From: Triticum aestivum
Lineage: Eukaryota > Streptophyta > Magnoliopsida > Poales > Poaceae
NCBI RefSeq assembly: GCF_018294505.1
Contig: NC_057801.1
Coordinates: 843,753,465-843,817,464, forward strand
Reading direction: 5' to 3'
DNA length: 64,000 nucleotides
Shown piece after piece: positions 10,110-21,071 of the stretch. A program made the position numbers and the translations under genes. Position 1 is the first letter of the stretch. The number at the start of each line of letters is the position of its first letter. The notes beneath the pieces were generated by a model, which saw nothing but the letters and a program-made list of their open reading frames with translations, was not told the DNA's origin and made no database searches.

Positions 10110-11771
10110 ACGTCGTAATCACACTTTATTAGATGTGGTGCGATCTATGATGTCTCTTACTGATTTACCGCTATCGTTTTCGGGTTATGCTTTAGAGATG
10201 GCTTCATTCACGTTAAATAGGGCACCATCTAAATCTGTTGAGACGACGCCTTATGAACTGTGGTTTGGCAAGAAACCAAAGATGTCGTTTCTTAAAATTT
10301 GGGGCTGCGATGCTTATGTGAAAAAGCTTCAACCTGATAAGCTCGAACCCAAATCGGAGAAATGTGTCTTCATAGGATACCCAAAGGAGACTGTTGGGTA
10401 CACCTTCTATGGCAGACCCGAAGGCAAGACATTTGTTGCTAAGAATGGATCCTTTCTAGAGAAGGAGTTTCTCTCGAAAGAAGTGAGTGGCAGGAAAGTA
10501 GAACTTGATGAGGTAACCGTACCTGCTCCCTTATTGGAAAGTAGTTCCTCACAGAAATCAGTTCCTGTGATCTCTACACCAATTATTGAGGAAGCTAATG
10601 ATAATGATCATGAAACTTCAGATCAAGTTACTACCGAACCTCGTAGGTCAACCAGAGTAAGATCCGCACCAGAGTGGTATGGTAATCCAGTTCTGGAGGT
10701 CATGTTACTTGACCATGACGAACCTACAAACTATGAGGAAGCGATGATGAGCCCAGATTCCGCAAAATGGCTTGAGGCCATGCAATCTGAGATGGGATCC
10801 ATGTATGAGAACAAAGTGTGGACTTTGGTTCACTCACACGATGATCGGCAAGCCATAGAGAATAAATGGATCTTCAAGAAGAAGACTGATGCTGACGGTA
10901 ATCTTACTATCTACAAAGCTCGACTTGTCACGAAAGGTTTTCGACAAGTTCAAGGAGTTGACTACGATGACACCTTCTCACCCGTAGCGATCCTTAAGTC
11001 TGTCAGAATCATGTTAGCAATTGCTGCATTTTATGATTATGAAATTTGGCAAATGGATGTAAAGACTGCATTGCTGAATGTATTTCTAGAAGAAGAGTTG
11101 TATATGATGCAACTTGAAGGTTTTATCGATCCAAAGGGTGCTAACAAAGTGTGTAATCTCCAGCGATCCATTTATGGACTGGTGCAAGCCTCCCGGAGTT
11201 GGAATAAATGTTTTGATAGTGTGATCAAAGCATATGGTTTTATACAGACTTTTGGAGAAGCTTGTATTTACAAGAAAGCGAGTGGGAGCTTTGTAGCATT
11301 TCTAATATTATATGTGGATGACATATTGTTGATTGGAAATGATATACAATTTCTGGATAGCATAAAAGGATACTTGAACAAGAGTTTTTCAATGAAATAC
11401 CTTGGTGAAGCTGCTTATATATTGGGCATCAAGATCTATAGAGATAGATCGAGACGCTTAATTGGACTTTCACAAAGCACATGCCTTACTAAAGTTTTGA
11501 AGAAGTTCAAAATGGATCAAGCAAAGAAAGGGTTCTTGCCTGTGTTACAAGGTATAAAGTTGAGTCAGACTCAAGACCCGACCACTGCAGAAGATAGAGA
11601 GAAAATGAAAGTTGTTCCCTATGCTTCAGCCATAGGCTCTATCATGTATGCAATGTTGTGTACCAAACCTTATGTGTGCCTTGCTATTAGTTTAGCAGGG
11701 AGGTACCAAAGTAATCCAGGAGTGGATCACTGGACATCGGTCAAGAACATCCTAAAATACCTGAAAAGGAC
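10110..11771 (+). pseudogene. pol: Angela pol: integrase C-terminus and reverse transcriptase, open frame cut by a solo LTR
   Basis: The block is open throughout. It starts with the end of the integrase ('TLLDVVRSMMSLTDLPLSF', 'TTPYELWFGKKP') and the GKxF-type connector ('CVFIGYPKETVGYTFY'). It continues into the Copia reverse transcriptase (RVT_2): 'NKWIFKKKTDADGN', 'WQMDVKTALLN' with a catalytic Asp, and the active-site 'LYVDDILLIGND'. It then reaches 'YASAIGSIMYAM' and stops at 'ILKYLKRT', where the next solo LTR is inserted. Reverse transcriptase copies element RNA in cytoplasmic particles. No frameshift is visible, so decay is light compared with the 2443-2770 block. The frame resumes at 13471. 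Confidence 0.88.
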
Positions 11772-13465
11772 TGATACGTCTCCAACATATCTATAATTTA
11801 TGAAGCATTCATGCTATTTTATTATCTGTTTTGAATGTTTATAGGCTTTATTATACACTTTTATATTATTTTTGGGACTAACCTATTAACTGGAGGCCCA
11901 ACCCATACGGCTGTTTTCTTGCCTATTTCAGTGTTTCGAAGAAAAGGAATATCAAACAGAGTCCAAACGGAATGAAACCTTCGGGAGCGTGATTTTTGGA
12001 ATGAACTTGATCCAGGAGACTTAGAGTTGTAGTCAAGGAAGCTTCGAGGTGGCCACGAGGGTGGGGGGCGCGCCCCCCTACTGGGCATGCCTCCCTGTCT
12101 CGTGGGCCCCTCGAGCGTCCCCTGACCGACTTCTTTCGCCTATATATCTCCATATACCCTAAAAACATTGAGGACAACAATAGATCGGGAGTTCCGCCGC
12201 CGAAAGCCTCTGTAGCCACCAAAAACCAATCGGGACCCTGTTCCGGCACCGTGCCAGAGGGGGGGAGGATCCCTCACCGGTTGCCATCTTCATCATCCCA
12301 GTGCTCTCCATGACGAGGAGGCAGTAGTTCACCCTCGGGGCTGAGGGTATGTACCAGTAGCTATGTGTTTGATCTCTCTCTCTCTCTCATGTTCTTGAGG
12401 TGATACGATCTTGATGTATCGCGAGCTTTGCTATTATAGTTGGATCTTATGATGTTTCTCCCCCTCTACTCTCTCGTAATGGATTGAGTTTTCCCTTTGA
12501 AGCTATCTTATCGGATTGAGTCTTTAAGGATTTGAGAACACTTGATGTATTTCTTGTCGTGCTTATCTGTGGTGACAATGGGATATTCACGTAATCAACT
12601 TGATGTATGTTTTGGTGATCAACTTGCGGGTTCAGTGACCTTGTGAACTTATGCATAGGGGTTGGACACATTTTCGTCTTGACTGTCCGGTAGAAACTTT
12701 GGGCCACTCTTTGAAGTACTTTGTGTTGGTTGAATAGATGACTCTGACATTGTGTGATGCATATCGTATAATCATGCCCATGGATACTTGAGGTGACAAT
12801 GGAGTATCTAGGTGACATTAGGGTTTTGGTTGATTTGTGTCTTAAGGTGTTATTCTAGTATGAACTCTATGATAGATTGAACGGAAAGAATAGCTCCATG
12901 TTATTTTACTACGGACTCTTGAATAGATAGATCAAAAAGGATAACTTTGAGGTGGTTTCACACCCTACCATAATCTCTTCGTTTGTTCCTCGCTATTAGT
13001 GGCTTTGGAGTGACTCTTTGTTACATGTTGAGGGATAGTTACATGATCCAGTTATGTTATTATTGTTGAGAGAACTTGCACTAGTGAAAGTATGAACCTT
13101 AGGCCTTGTTTCCTACCATTGCAATACCCTTTACACTCACTTTTATTACTTGTTACCTTGATGTTTTTATAATTTCATATTACAAATACCTTTATCTACT
13201 GTCCATATTGCACTTGTATCACCATCTCTTCGCCGAACTAGTGCACCTATACAATTTACCATTGTATTGGGTGTGTTGGGGACACAAGAGACTCTTTGTT
13301 ATTTGGTTAAAGGGTTGTTTGAGAGAGACCAACTTCATCCTACGCCTCCCACGGATTGATAAACCTTAGGTCATCCACTTGAGGGGAATTTGCTACTGTC
13401 CTACAAACATCTGCACTTGGAGGCCCAACAACGTCTTCAAGAAGAAGGTTGTGTAGTAGACATCA
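11772..13465 (+). mobile_element. Solo LTR between Angela RT and RNase H
   Basis: The 1,694-bp segment opens TGATACGTCTCCAACATATC and closes GTTGTGTAGTAGACATCA. It is flanked by a 5-bp duplication AGGAC (11767-11771, 13466-13470). It has no internal domain. An LTR promoter TATA-like CTATATATC lies near 12140. It belongs to the same family as the solo LTRs at 17410 and 48562, which share its 3' end. Confidence 0.92.
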
Positions 13466-13470
13466 AGGAC

Positions 13471-13939
13471 TAAAGATATGTTTCTCGTTTATGGAGGTGA
13501 AAAAGAGCTCGTCGTAAATGGTTATGTCGATGCAAGCTTTGAAACTGATCCGGATGACTCTAAGTCACAAACCGGATACATATTTATATTGAACGGTGGA
13601 GCTGTCAGTTGGTGCAGTTCTAAGCAAAGCGTCGTGGCGGGATCTACGTGTGAAGCGGAGTACATAGATGCTTCGGAAGCAAAAAATGAAGGAGTCTGGA
13701 TGAAGGAGTTCATATCCGATCTAGGTGGCAGACCTAGTAGATCGGGTCCAATGAAAATCTTTTGTGACAATACTGGTGCAATTGCCTTGGCAAAGGAATC
13801 CAGATTTCACAAGAGAACCAAGCACATCAAGAGATGCTTCAATTCCATCCGCGATCAAGTCAAGGAGGGAGACATAGAGATTCGCAAGATACATACGGAT
13901 CTGAATGTTGCAGAACCGTTGACTAAGCCTCTCTCATGA
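13471..13939 (+). pseudogene. pol: Angela RNase H domain
   Basis: The frame continues from 'KYLKRT' as 'KDMFLVYGGEKELVVNGYVDASF' and ends at TGA 13937-13939 after 'DLNVAEPLTKPLS'. Copia RNase H landmarks are present: 'DASF' (first Asp), 'STCEAEYI' (Glu), 'CDNTGAIALAKE' (Asp) and 'HKRTKHIK'. RNase H removes the RNA strand during reverse transcription. The domain is intact but detached from its reverse transcriptase by the 1.7-kb solo LTR. Confidence 0.88.
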
Positions 13940-14026
13940 GCAAAACATGATCATCACAAAGACTCCATGGGTGTTAGAATCATTACTGTGTAATCTAGAT
14001 TATTGACTCTAGTGCAAGTGCTAGAC

Positions 14027-15760
14027 TGAAGGAAATATGCCCTAGAGGCAATAATAAAGTTGTTATTTATATTTCCTTATATGATGATAAATGTTTATTA
14101 TTCATGCTACAATTGTATTAACCAGAAACTTAGTACATGTGTGAATACATAGACAAACAGAGTGTCACTAGTATGCCTCTACTAGACTAGCTCATTAATC
14201 AAATATGGTTAAGTTTCCTAGCCATAGACATGAGTTGTCATCTGATGAACGATATCACATCATTAGAGAATGATGTGATTGACTTGACCCATTCCATTAG
14301 CTTAGAACTTGATCGTTTAGTATGGTGCTATTTCTTTCTTCATGACTTATATATGTTCCTATGACTATGAGATTATGCAACTCCCGAATACCGGAGGAAC
14401 ACTTTGTGTGCTATGAAACATCACAATGTAATTGGGTGATTATAAAGGTGCTCTACAGGTGTTCCCGATGGTGTTTGTTGAGTTGGCATAGATCGAGATT
14501 AGGATTTGTCACTCCGATTGTCGGAGAGGTATCTCTGGGCCCTCTCCGTAATGCACATAACTTTAAGCCTTGCAAGCAATGTGAATAATGAGTTACTTAC
14601 GGGATGATGCATTACGGAACGAGTAAATAGACTTGCCGGTAACGAGATTGAACTATGTATTGGGATACCAATGATCAAATCTCGGGCAAGTAACATACCG
14701 ATGACAAAGGGAACAACATTTGTTGTTATGCGGTTTGAGCGATAAAGATCTTCGTAGAATATGTGGGATCCAATATGAGAATCCAGGTTCCTCTATTGGT
14801 TATTGACCGGAAACATGTCTCGGTCATGTCTACATAGTTCTCGAACCCGTAGAGTCCGCGCGCTTAATGTTCGATGACAATCGGTATTATGAGTTTACGT
14901 GTTTTGATGTACCGAAGATAGTTCGGAGTCCCGGATATGATCACGGACATGACGAGGAGTCTCGAAATGGTCGAGACATAAAGATCAATATATTGGATGG
15001 CTATGTTTGGACATCGGAATGGTTTCGGGTGAGTTCGGGCATTTACCGGAGTACTAGGAGGTTACCGGAACCCCCCGGGGAGTCAATGGGCCTTATTGGG
15101 CCTTAGTGGAATGGAGGAGGAGGCGGCCAAGGTGGGCGTGCGCCCCCCCCCCCCCGCCCCAAGCCCAATCCGAATTGGGAGAAGGCTCGGCCCCCTTCCT
15201 TCTCTCCTTCTCCCCATTCCTTCCCTCTCCTACTCCAACTAGGGAAGGGGGAATCCTACTCCCACCGGGAGTAGCACTCCCCCTTGGGCACGCCTAGGAG
15301 GCCGACCCACTCCCCCTACTCCACTCCTTTATATATGGGGGAGGGGGGCACCCCATAGACACAAGTTGATCATTGATCTCTTAGCCGTGTGTGGTGCCCC
15401 CCTCAACCATAATCCACCTCGATAATATTGTCGTAGTGCTTAGGCAAAGTCCTGCGCCGGTAGCTTCATCATCACCATCATCACGCCATCGTGTTTATGA
15501 AGCTCTCCCTCGACACTCTGCTGGATCGTGAGTTCGTGGGATGAACCGAGCTGAAGTGTGCAGATCGCGGAGGTGTCGTACGTTTGGTACTAGGATCGGT
15601 CGATCATGAAGACGTACAACTACATCAACCGCGTTGTCATAACGCTTCTGCTTATGGTCTACGAGGGTACGTGGACAACACTCTCCCCTCTCGTTGCTAT
15701 GCATCACCAAGATCTTGCGTGTGCGTTGGATCTTTTTTGAAATTACTACGTTTCCCAACA
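14027..15760 (+). repeat. 3' LTR of the Angela element
   Basis: The 1,734-bp LTR runs from TGAAGGAAATATGCCCTAGAGG to ...TACGTTTCCCAACA, preceded by the remnant polypurine region. It contains a TATA box (TTTATATAT, 15328-15336), a run of 13 C (15143-15155) and Angela-typical text such as 'TATTGACCGG' and 'GTCTCGGTCATGTCTAC'. The small ORFs at 14361-15772 are LTR readings. The sequence after it (15761 on) belongs to CACTA-1. Confidence 0.88.
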
Positions 15761-17174
15761 GGCATTAGGTGAAATGATATTCTCTGCGGGGAGATATGAC
15801 CTACTCAAGCAAAAATCCCGCAACTCTTGAAGTGCGCATATGCGGTCCTGTGGTATGAGCCTATCCCGCATCTCCACTATCTTTAAAGAAGGAGATCAAT
15901 ATGAATATATTAGTTGTGTGTATATATATTAGATCGTGCGGGATAAAAAAAACTGTGAATAGTCTTTATGTGCCCAAAGATGTCTTGCATCTCTGCTCCT
16001 TTTGGTCATAAAGCGAATGTTCTTGCAGACATAGTATGCACATAAATTAGTCCCCCTTTCCTGCTTCATACACTTTATGAGAATATATTTCAATTAGATA
16101 ATAATCAAGCATGATAATGGTATTGAAACTAGAATTAAAGAGATGCGCGGACGTAGCTAGTACGACTTAATTACCTTGGACCGTCTCAATGAAAGCTTTG
16201 GTTCCCATGCACCGACAACCTGTTTGTGAACCTGCTCCAAACCCTGCCCGGCAAAGAAAATGAATAAATGAGTTATTAATTACTTGATATCAGGAAATCA
16301 ACTAAGAGGCCAACATAGTGCGATAATGATTGAAATTAGCTGTTGAGCATCAAAAACAGGCTGGTGTATCCTCTAGGATTTTTATGTAGTGAGTCCAGTA
16401 CTTCAACAGTTCCCAAGTCAACTCTAATGATTAGCAGGATCAAGTGGAAACTGCAAACAAGTTTTTATATGCGGGCATGCATAACTCATCAGCTACACTT
16501 AACATCGAGTAAGCAAAAATGAATTTGTAGTACAAGACAGTAACACTCACCTGAAGTTGTAAGGAAATAGTATTTCTGGTCTCTAGTATTTAGTTCCTTG
16601 AAAAACATTAGCGAGTTATTCCATGTGTCTTCTTTGTGGTTATTTAACATATGCTCAATAAGTGTATTTGGGTCAATGAACCCAATGCCATAGACTCCAT
16701 CTTTTTGAATTAGAAAATCTTCATTCTGCATAATACCACACAAAAGAATATAGTGAGGATAATTACAGGCAATGAACGAGCTGAGCTAGAGACTTAAATT
16801 ACAGAAAGAAATCACTTACAGACAATAGCAACTGACGATAGATTTGTCGAGTGCGCCTTGATTGAATAACAGAAAAAATTTCTGGAAAGTCAATCCATAC
16901 ATCGAATACATGGAAGTAATGACCTGGCTTGACTTTCACCACGAGGATCTCTCGCCCGGCCTTTATTTCTCTCAGGTACCAATCATGCGATCTGCGCATT
17001 TGCGTTGATAGAAGCGCGACCTCCTCAGGCCTGACCAGAGGGTTCCCGGGGACATATTTCCATGCAAATTATGTAGCCATGGGGAGGTCCTAGGTGCGTA
17101 GGAGTTGCTTAACAGTGACACCCCATTCTTTATCAAGAGCTTCGGTTACCGCCTTATCGGTACTCACCTTGAGC

Positions 17175-17196
17175 GGGGGGGGGGGGGGGGGGGGGG
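17175..17196 (+). repeat. Run of 22 G within the accessory gene
   Basis: An uninterrupted G tract; on the coding (minus) strand it encodes a poly-proline stretch just before 'LKVST'. Tract length may vary or be mis-assembled, and any change not divisible by three shifts the frame. Confidence 0.9.
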
Positions 17197-17409
17197 TCGA
17201 TAGCACCGCCTGTTCTCCGAGCCGGGGAACAGTTTTCCCGCTTTTATTACTACCTGTAAGGCTCGACTCCTTTTTTTTGTTCATGATATGACTTGGTAAT
17301 AGAGTGTTCATAGTCTGATCACCTTTCCTCCACAGGTGCTGGTTTAGCAAGATCTAGAAAGTGTTGTTCGACTTTGTCTTGTATTTTCTCCTTTTGTGGC
17401 GGGGGCGGT

Positions 17410-19050
17410 TGATACGTCTCCAACGTATTAATAATTTTTGCTTGTTCCATGCTGTTATATTATCATTCTTGAATGTTTTACAATAATTTTATAGCAACTT
17501 TATATCATTTTTTGAGACTAACCTATTGATATAGTGCCCAGTGCCAGTTGCTGTTTTTTGCTCATTTTTTTTTACTTCGCAGAATATCAGTACCAAACGG
17601 AGTCCAAACACAGCAAAACTTTTTGGAGATTTTTTCTAGACTAGAAGACACCCAGTGGGCCAAAGAAGTACTAGAGGGGAGGCCTGAGGTGAACAGAAGA
17701 CACCTAGACGTGCCAGAGGCCCAGGCGCACCCAGGTGGGCTGTGCCCACCTCTTCGCCCCCCTGCACCGCCTCTTCGCCCTATAAATTCCCAAATATTCC
17801 AAAACCCTAGTGGAGTCGACAGATCAGAATTTTCGCCACCGCAAGCCTCTGTAGCCATAAAAAACCAATTTGAACCCTGTTCTGGCACCCTGCCGGAGGG
17901 GGAAATCATCACCGGAGGCCATGTTCATCGTCTCGGCGGCCACCATGATGAGGAGGGAGTAGTCCACCCTCGGGGCTGAGGGTTTGTACCAGTAGCTAAG
18001 TGTTTAATCTCTCTCTCTCTCTCTCGTGTTCTTGAGATGGCATGATCTTGATGTATAGCGGGCTTTGCTAATATAGTTGGATCATATGGTGGTTTCCCCT
18101 CTCTATCTTGTTGTGATGAATTGAGTTTTCCCTTTGAGATATTGTTCTTACCGGATTGAATATTTTTATGGATTTGAGAGCACTTGATACATGTCTTGCA
18201 TATGAATACTCGTTGTGACAATGGGGTATTCTATTGATTCACTTGATATATGTTTTGGCACCTCAACTCGCGGATTCCCGATGTGACATTGGGGTAATCT
18301 ATGCATAGGGGTTGATGCACGTTTTCATCCTACTTTCTCCGCTACAAATCTTGGGGAACTCATTGAGGTTCTTTGTGTTGGATTGAGTATTATGAATCTC
18401 AATTTGCTTTGGTGTTATTGTAGTACGAAATCTTGATAGATCGATCAGAAAGAATAACTTGGTTTTATTTTAGTATGAACTTTTGCTAGATCGATCGGAA
18501 AGAATAACTTGGTGTTATTTTAGTACGAACTCTTGGATAGATCAATCGGAAAGAATAGCTACAAACAATTTCTTCTTATGTTCTCCTCTAGATAAGAACT
18601 TTGGAGTGATTCTTCGGTTCACGTGGAGGGATTGTTATGTGATCCAATTATATTAGCATTGTTGAGAGATTGCACTAGCGAAAGTACGGACCCTATGCCT
18701 CATTTTCAAGCATTGCAATACCGTTTGTGCTCACTTTTATCGTTTGCTACCTTGCTAGTTTTATCTATTCAGATTATAAAAATATATTTCTACCATCAAT
18801 ACTACACCTTGATCATAATCTCTACGCTGAACTAGTGCACCTATACAATTTCCCATTGAATTGGGTGTGTTGGCGACACAAGAGACTCTTTGTTATTTGG
18901 TTGCGGCGTTGCTTGAGAGAGACCATCTTCATCCTACGCCTCTCACGGATTGATAAACCTTAGGTCATCCACTCGAGGGAAAATGGTTATTGTCCTACAG
19001 AACTCTGTGCTTGGAGGCCCAATCCGAGTCTACAAGAATAAAGTTGTGTA
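17410..19050 (+). mobile_element. Solo LTR in the CACTA-1 accessory gene
   Basis: The 1,641-bp segment runs from TGATACGTCTCCAACGTATT to GTTGTGTAGTAGACATCA, flanked by a perfect 5-bp duplication GCGGT (17405-17409, 19051-19055). It is the same family as the LTRs at 11772 and 48562. On the minus strand the accessory gene's '...VQAHFAS' resumes on the far side with a Pro-rich linker. Confidence 0.92.
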
Positions 19051-21071
19051 GTAGACATCAGCGGTTTCGATGCAAAATGGGCCTGCACTTCGGAAGCCAC
19101 TTGGGCTCTGGTTTCCTCCTCAATCATCTCGTAAGCCAACTTCGTTTTGGCACGAGGTTCACGTTTCTTCTTTGGTGCTCTCTTCCGCTTTGGATTTGGC
19201 TGACGCCAGAGAGATCGATATTGCAGACTCGTGCTGGGCTCCATCTCGGGGTGGGGTGGAGTCGGCTGACTCAGCGCAGATTGATATGTCGGACTCGCAC
19301 TACACTCTGTCTCGAGGTGGGGTGGAGTCGGCTGACGTGGTGGACTTGGAGGAGGAGTCGGTGGCCTTGGCGCCGAGTTTGGAAAGACGATGCATTCCTT
19401 TCTCCATACAATGAGACCACCTAAGACTTCTCCCAGTGTCTACTCCCCTTGACCTATAGGAAAGTCAAGCTCTAGTGACTCATATCCCGACAGAACTTCA
19501 TCCACCCTGACACGAGCATAGCTAGCTGGAATCGGATTGCCATGGATGGTTGCTTCAGGTGCATTCGGTAAAGCAAAGCCGATTGCCACCTTCATGGATA
19601 TGTTCTCCAGTTTCACGTGTAGCTCACAACTTTTCGTCTCTTTGATATCATCCATGGCGTACCGAGCCAGTAGTGCATCATCGGTCGGGACCCCCGTGGA
19701 ACCCGCGCTGCTTTTTGGCATAGATGGGACGGTACTATCCAATGTTGGATCTAGTTGCTCCTGCCGCTGAGATGTCCTTTGCTAGCTAAGTGCGTCGATC
19801 TGCTCCTGCTGCAGCATCAAAGCGCGTTCCAACTCCACATTATTTGATTCTACCTTTTGAAGCCGGTCTGCATCCTACTTCTTCTTGTTTGCATCCTGCT
19901 TCTTCTTTCTTGCACGGCTTCTGTAATTGTCGTTCCACTCTGCAAACCCCTCAACCCATGGAACAACGCCTTTTCATCGTGTTCGTCCCGGGTGTTCAGG
20001 ATTCTTGAGGGCGTGTGTAAGCTCGTCGTTCTCTCTCTCGGGCTGGAACGCCCCTGTTCTAGCCTTTTCTATAGCTTTAAGTAAAGTGTCAGAGGCTTCT
20101 TTAGGACTCGCCTGTTCAATAATCTCCCCTGTCTTTGGGTCCAACTTTCCCCCATGCGCATATAACCAAGTCCTGCACCTGTCGGGCCAACCCACTGTTT
20201 TTGGAGTGACCCATGCAGCAATCATCTTGGCCTCAGATTCTTCCCACTTAGCCAGGCCAGTCTTGTAGTCACCTGGCCCCAGAACATGGTGAAACTTTTC
20301 TTTCAACATTTATCTTATTTATTTTCGACCGTTCCTAAGCTGCTTTCGATTCTTTGAACTCCACAAATAAGTCCCAATGGTCTTTTACCTTCTCTAGTAG
20401 TCCAGTGAATTCTGGAGTCTTCTTTTATACGTTGATGTAGTTGGCCCATAATCTTTTCTTCCAAGTTTGGAATTGTGTGGCCAGCTTCTTAAGAGCACAC
20501 TTCCTGACTTTCTCCCATTCTACATCTGTGAAACCCTCTGGTAGGCTGAAATGTGACATGAGCGTATCCCAAAGCAGATTTTTTGCTCATTCATGGACAA
20601 AACTAACTCCTCGATCTTCCTTTGGCTTATTCCATTCTTGAACGGTGATCATGATTTGGTACCTAACAATAACTCCGCATTGACGTATAAATTTGTCCTC
20701 ATTCTTTTTCATAGCAATTGGTTCGCCATCTGCTTTGATTTAATCGATGTTGTACTTTATGCCATCGGGCAACTTTTTGGGCAGGCCTCGTACCCTTGTA
20801 GAAGATTTGCTCGATGTGGAGGGCTAAAATAAGAAAGCTTCATTAATATACATATATATACCTCGCCGTACTTTGTTAATTGAAGAACATTTCCTTCACC
20901 ATCATTGTTTGTGTGCTCTTCGTGTCTTGGTTCTTCCTTAATTCCCTCACCGGAATCATTCAAATATTGTGAGTCGTCATCTGCAGGTTCATTCTTTGGG
21001 TTTTGGGAGGAGCTTATCATGTCAAAGATGATATGCTCTTGATCATGGTCGTCTCTGCCGCTATCGTCCAT

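Larger units (their letters stand above)
2443..15760 (+). mobile_element. Angela-type Copia retrotransposon, 3' half, multiply interrupted
   Basis: The Copia sequence lies in three blocks (2443-2770, 10110-11771, 13471-15760) separated by two solo LTRs. Blocks two and three rejoin in frame once each solo LTR and one 5-bp target duplication are removed. The integrase, reverse transcriptase and RNase H sequences, and an LTR opening with 'GGAAATATGCCCTAGAGGC', identify an Angela/BARE-like family member. The 5' LTR, gag and protease are not in the window; the Gypsy element at 1-2442 is inserted into the integrase. The right flank from 15761 is CACTA-1 accessory-gene sequence, so Copia inserted into that transposon. 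Confidence 0.85.
15761..21071 (-). pseudogene. CACTA-1 accessory gene (Transposase_24/DUF8039-like with Ulp1-like protease), interrupted
   Basis: The minus-strand gene starts at 21071 (MDDSGRDDHDQEH...). The frame continues across a short GT-AG gap (20824-20861) into 'PSTSSKSSTRVRGLPKKLPDG', then a plant CACTA-associated region ('TPKTVGWPDRCRTWLYAHGG', about 20200) and a DUF8039-like segment (19440-19742). A Lys/Pro-rich linker follows, split by the solo LTR at 17410-19050. The last exons look like a C48 (Ulp1/SUMO-protease-like) domain: 'GHYFHVFDVWIDFPEIF' (about 16900), 'FHLILLIIRVD' with a candidate catalytic His (codon 16444-16446), 'VLDSL' with Asp (16393-16395), and 'QERGTNLCAYYVC' with Gln and Cys (Cys codon 16040-16042). 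Several stops and frameshifts break it, and Angela cuts the end. Function of such proteases in CACTA elements is not established. Confidence 0.65.
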
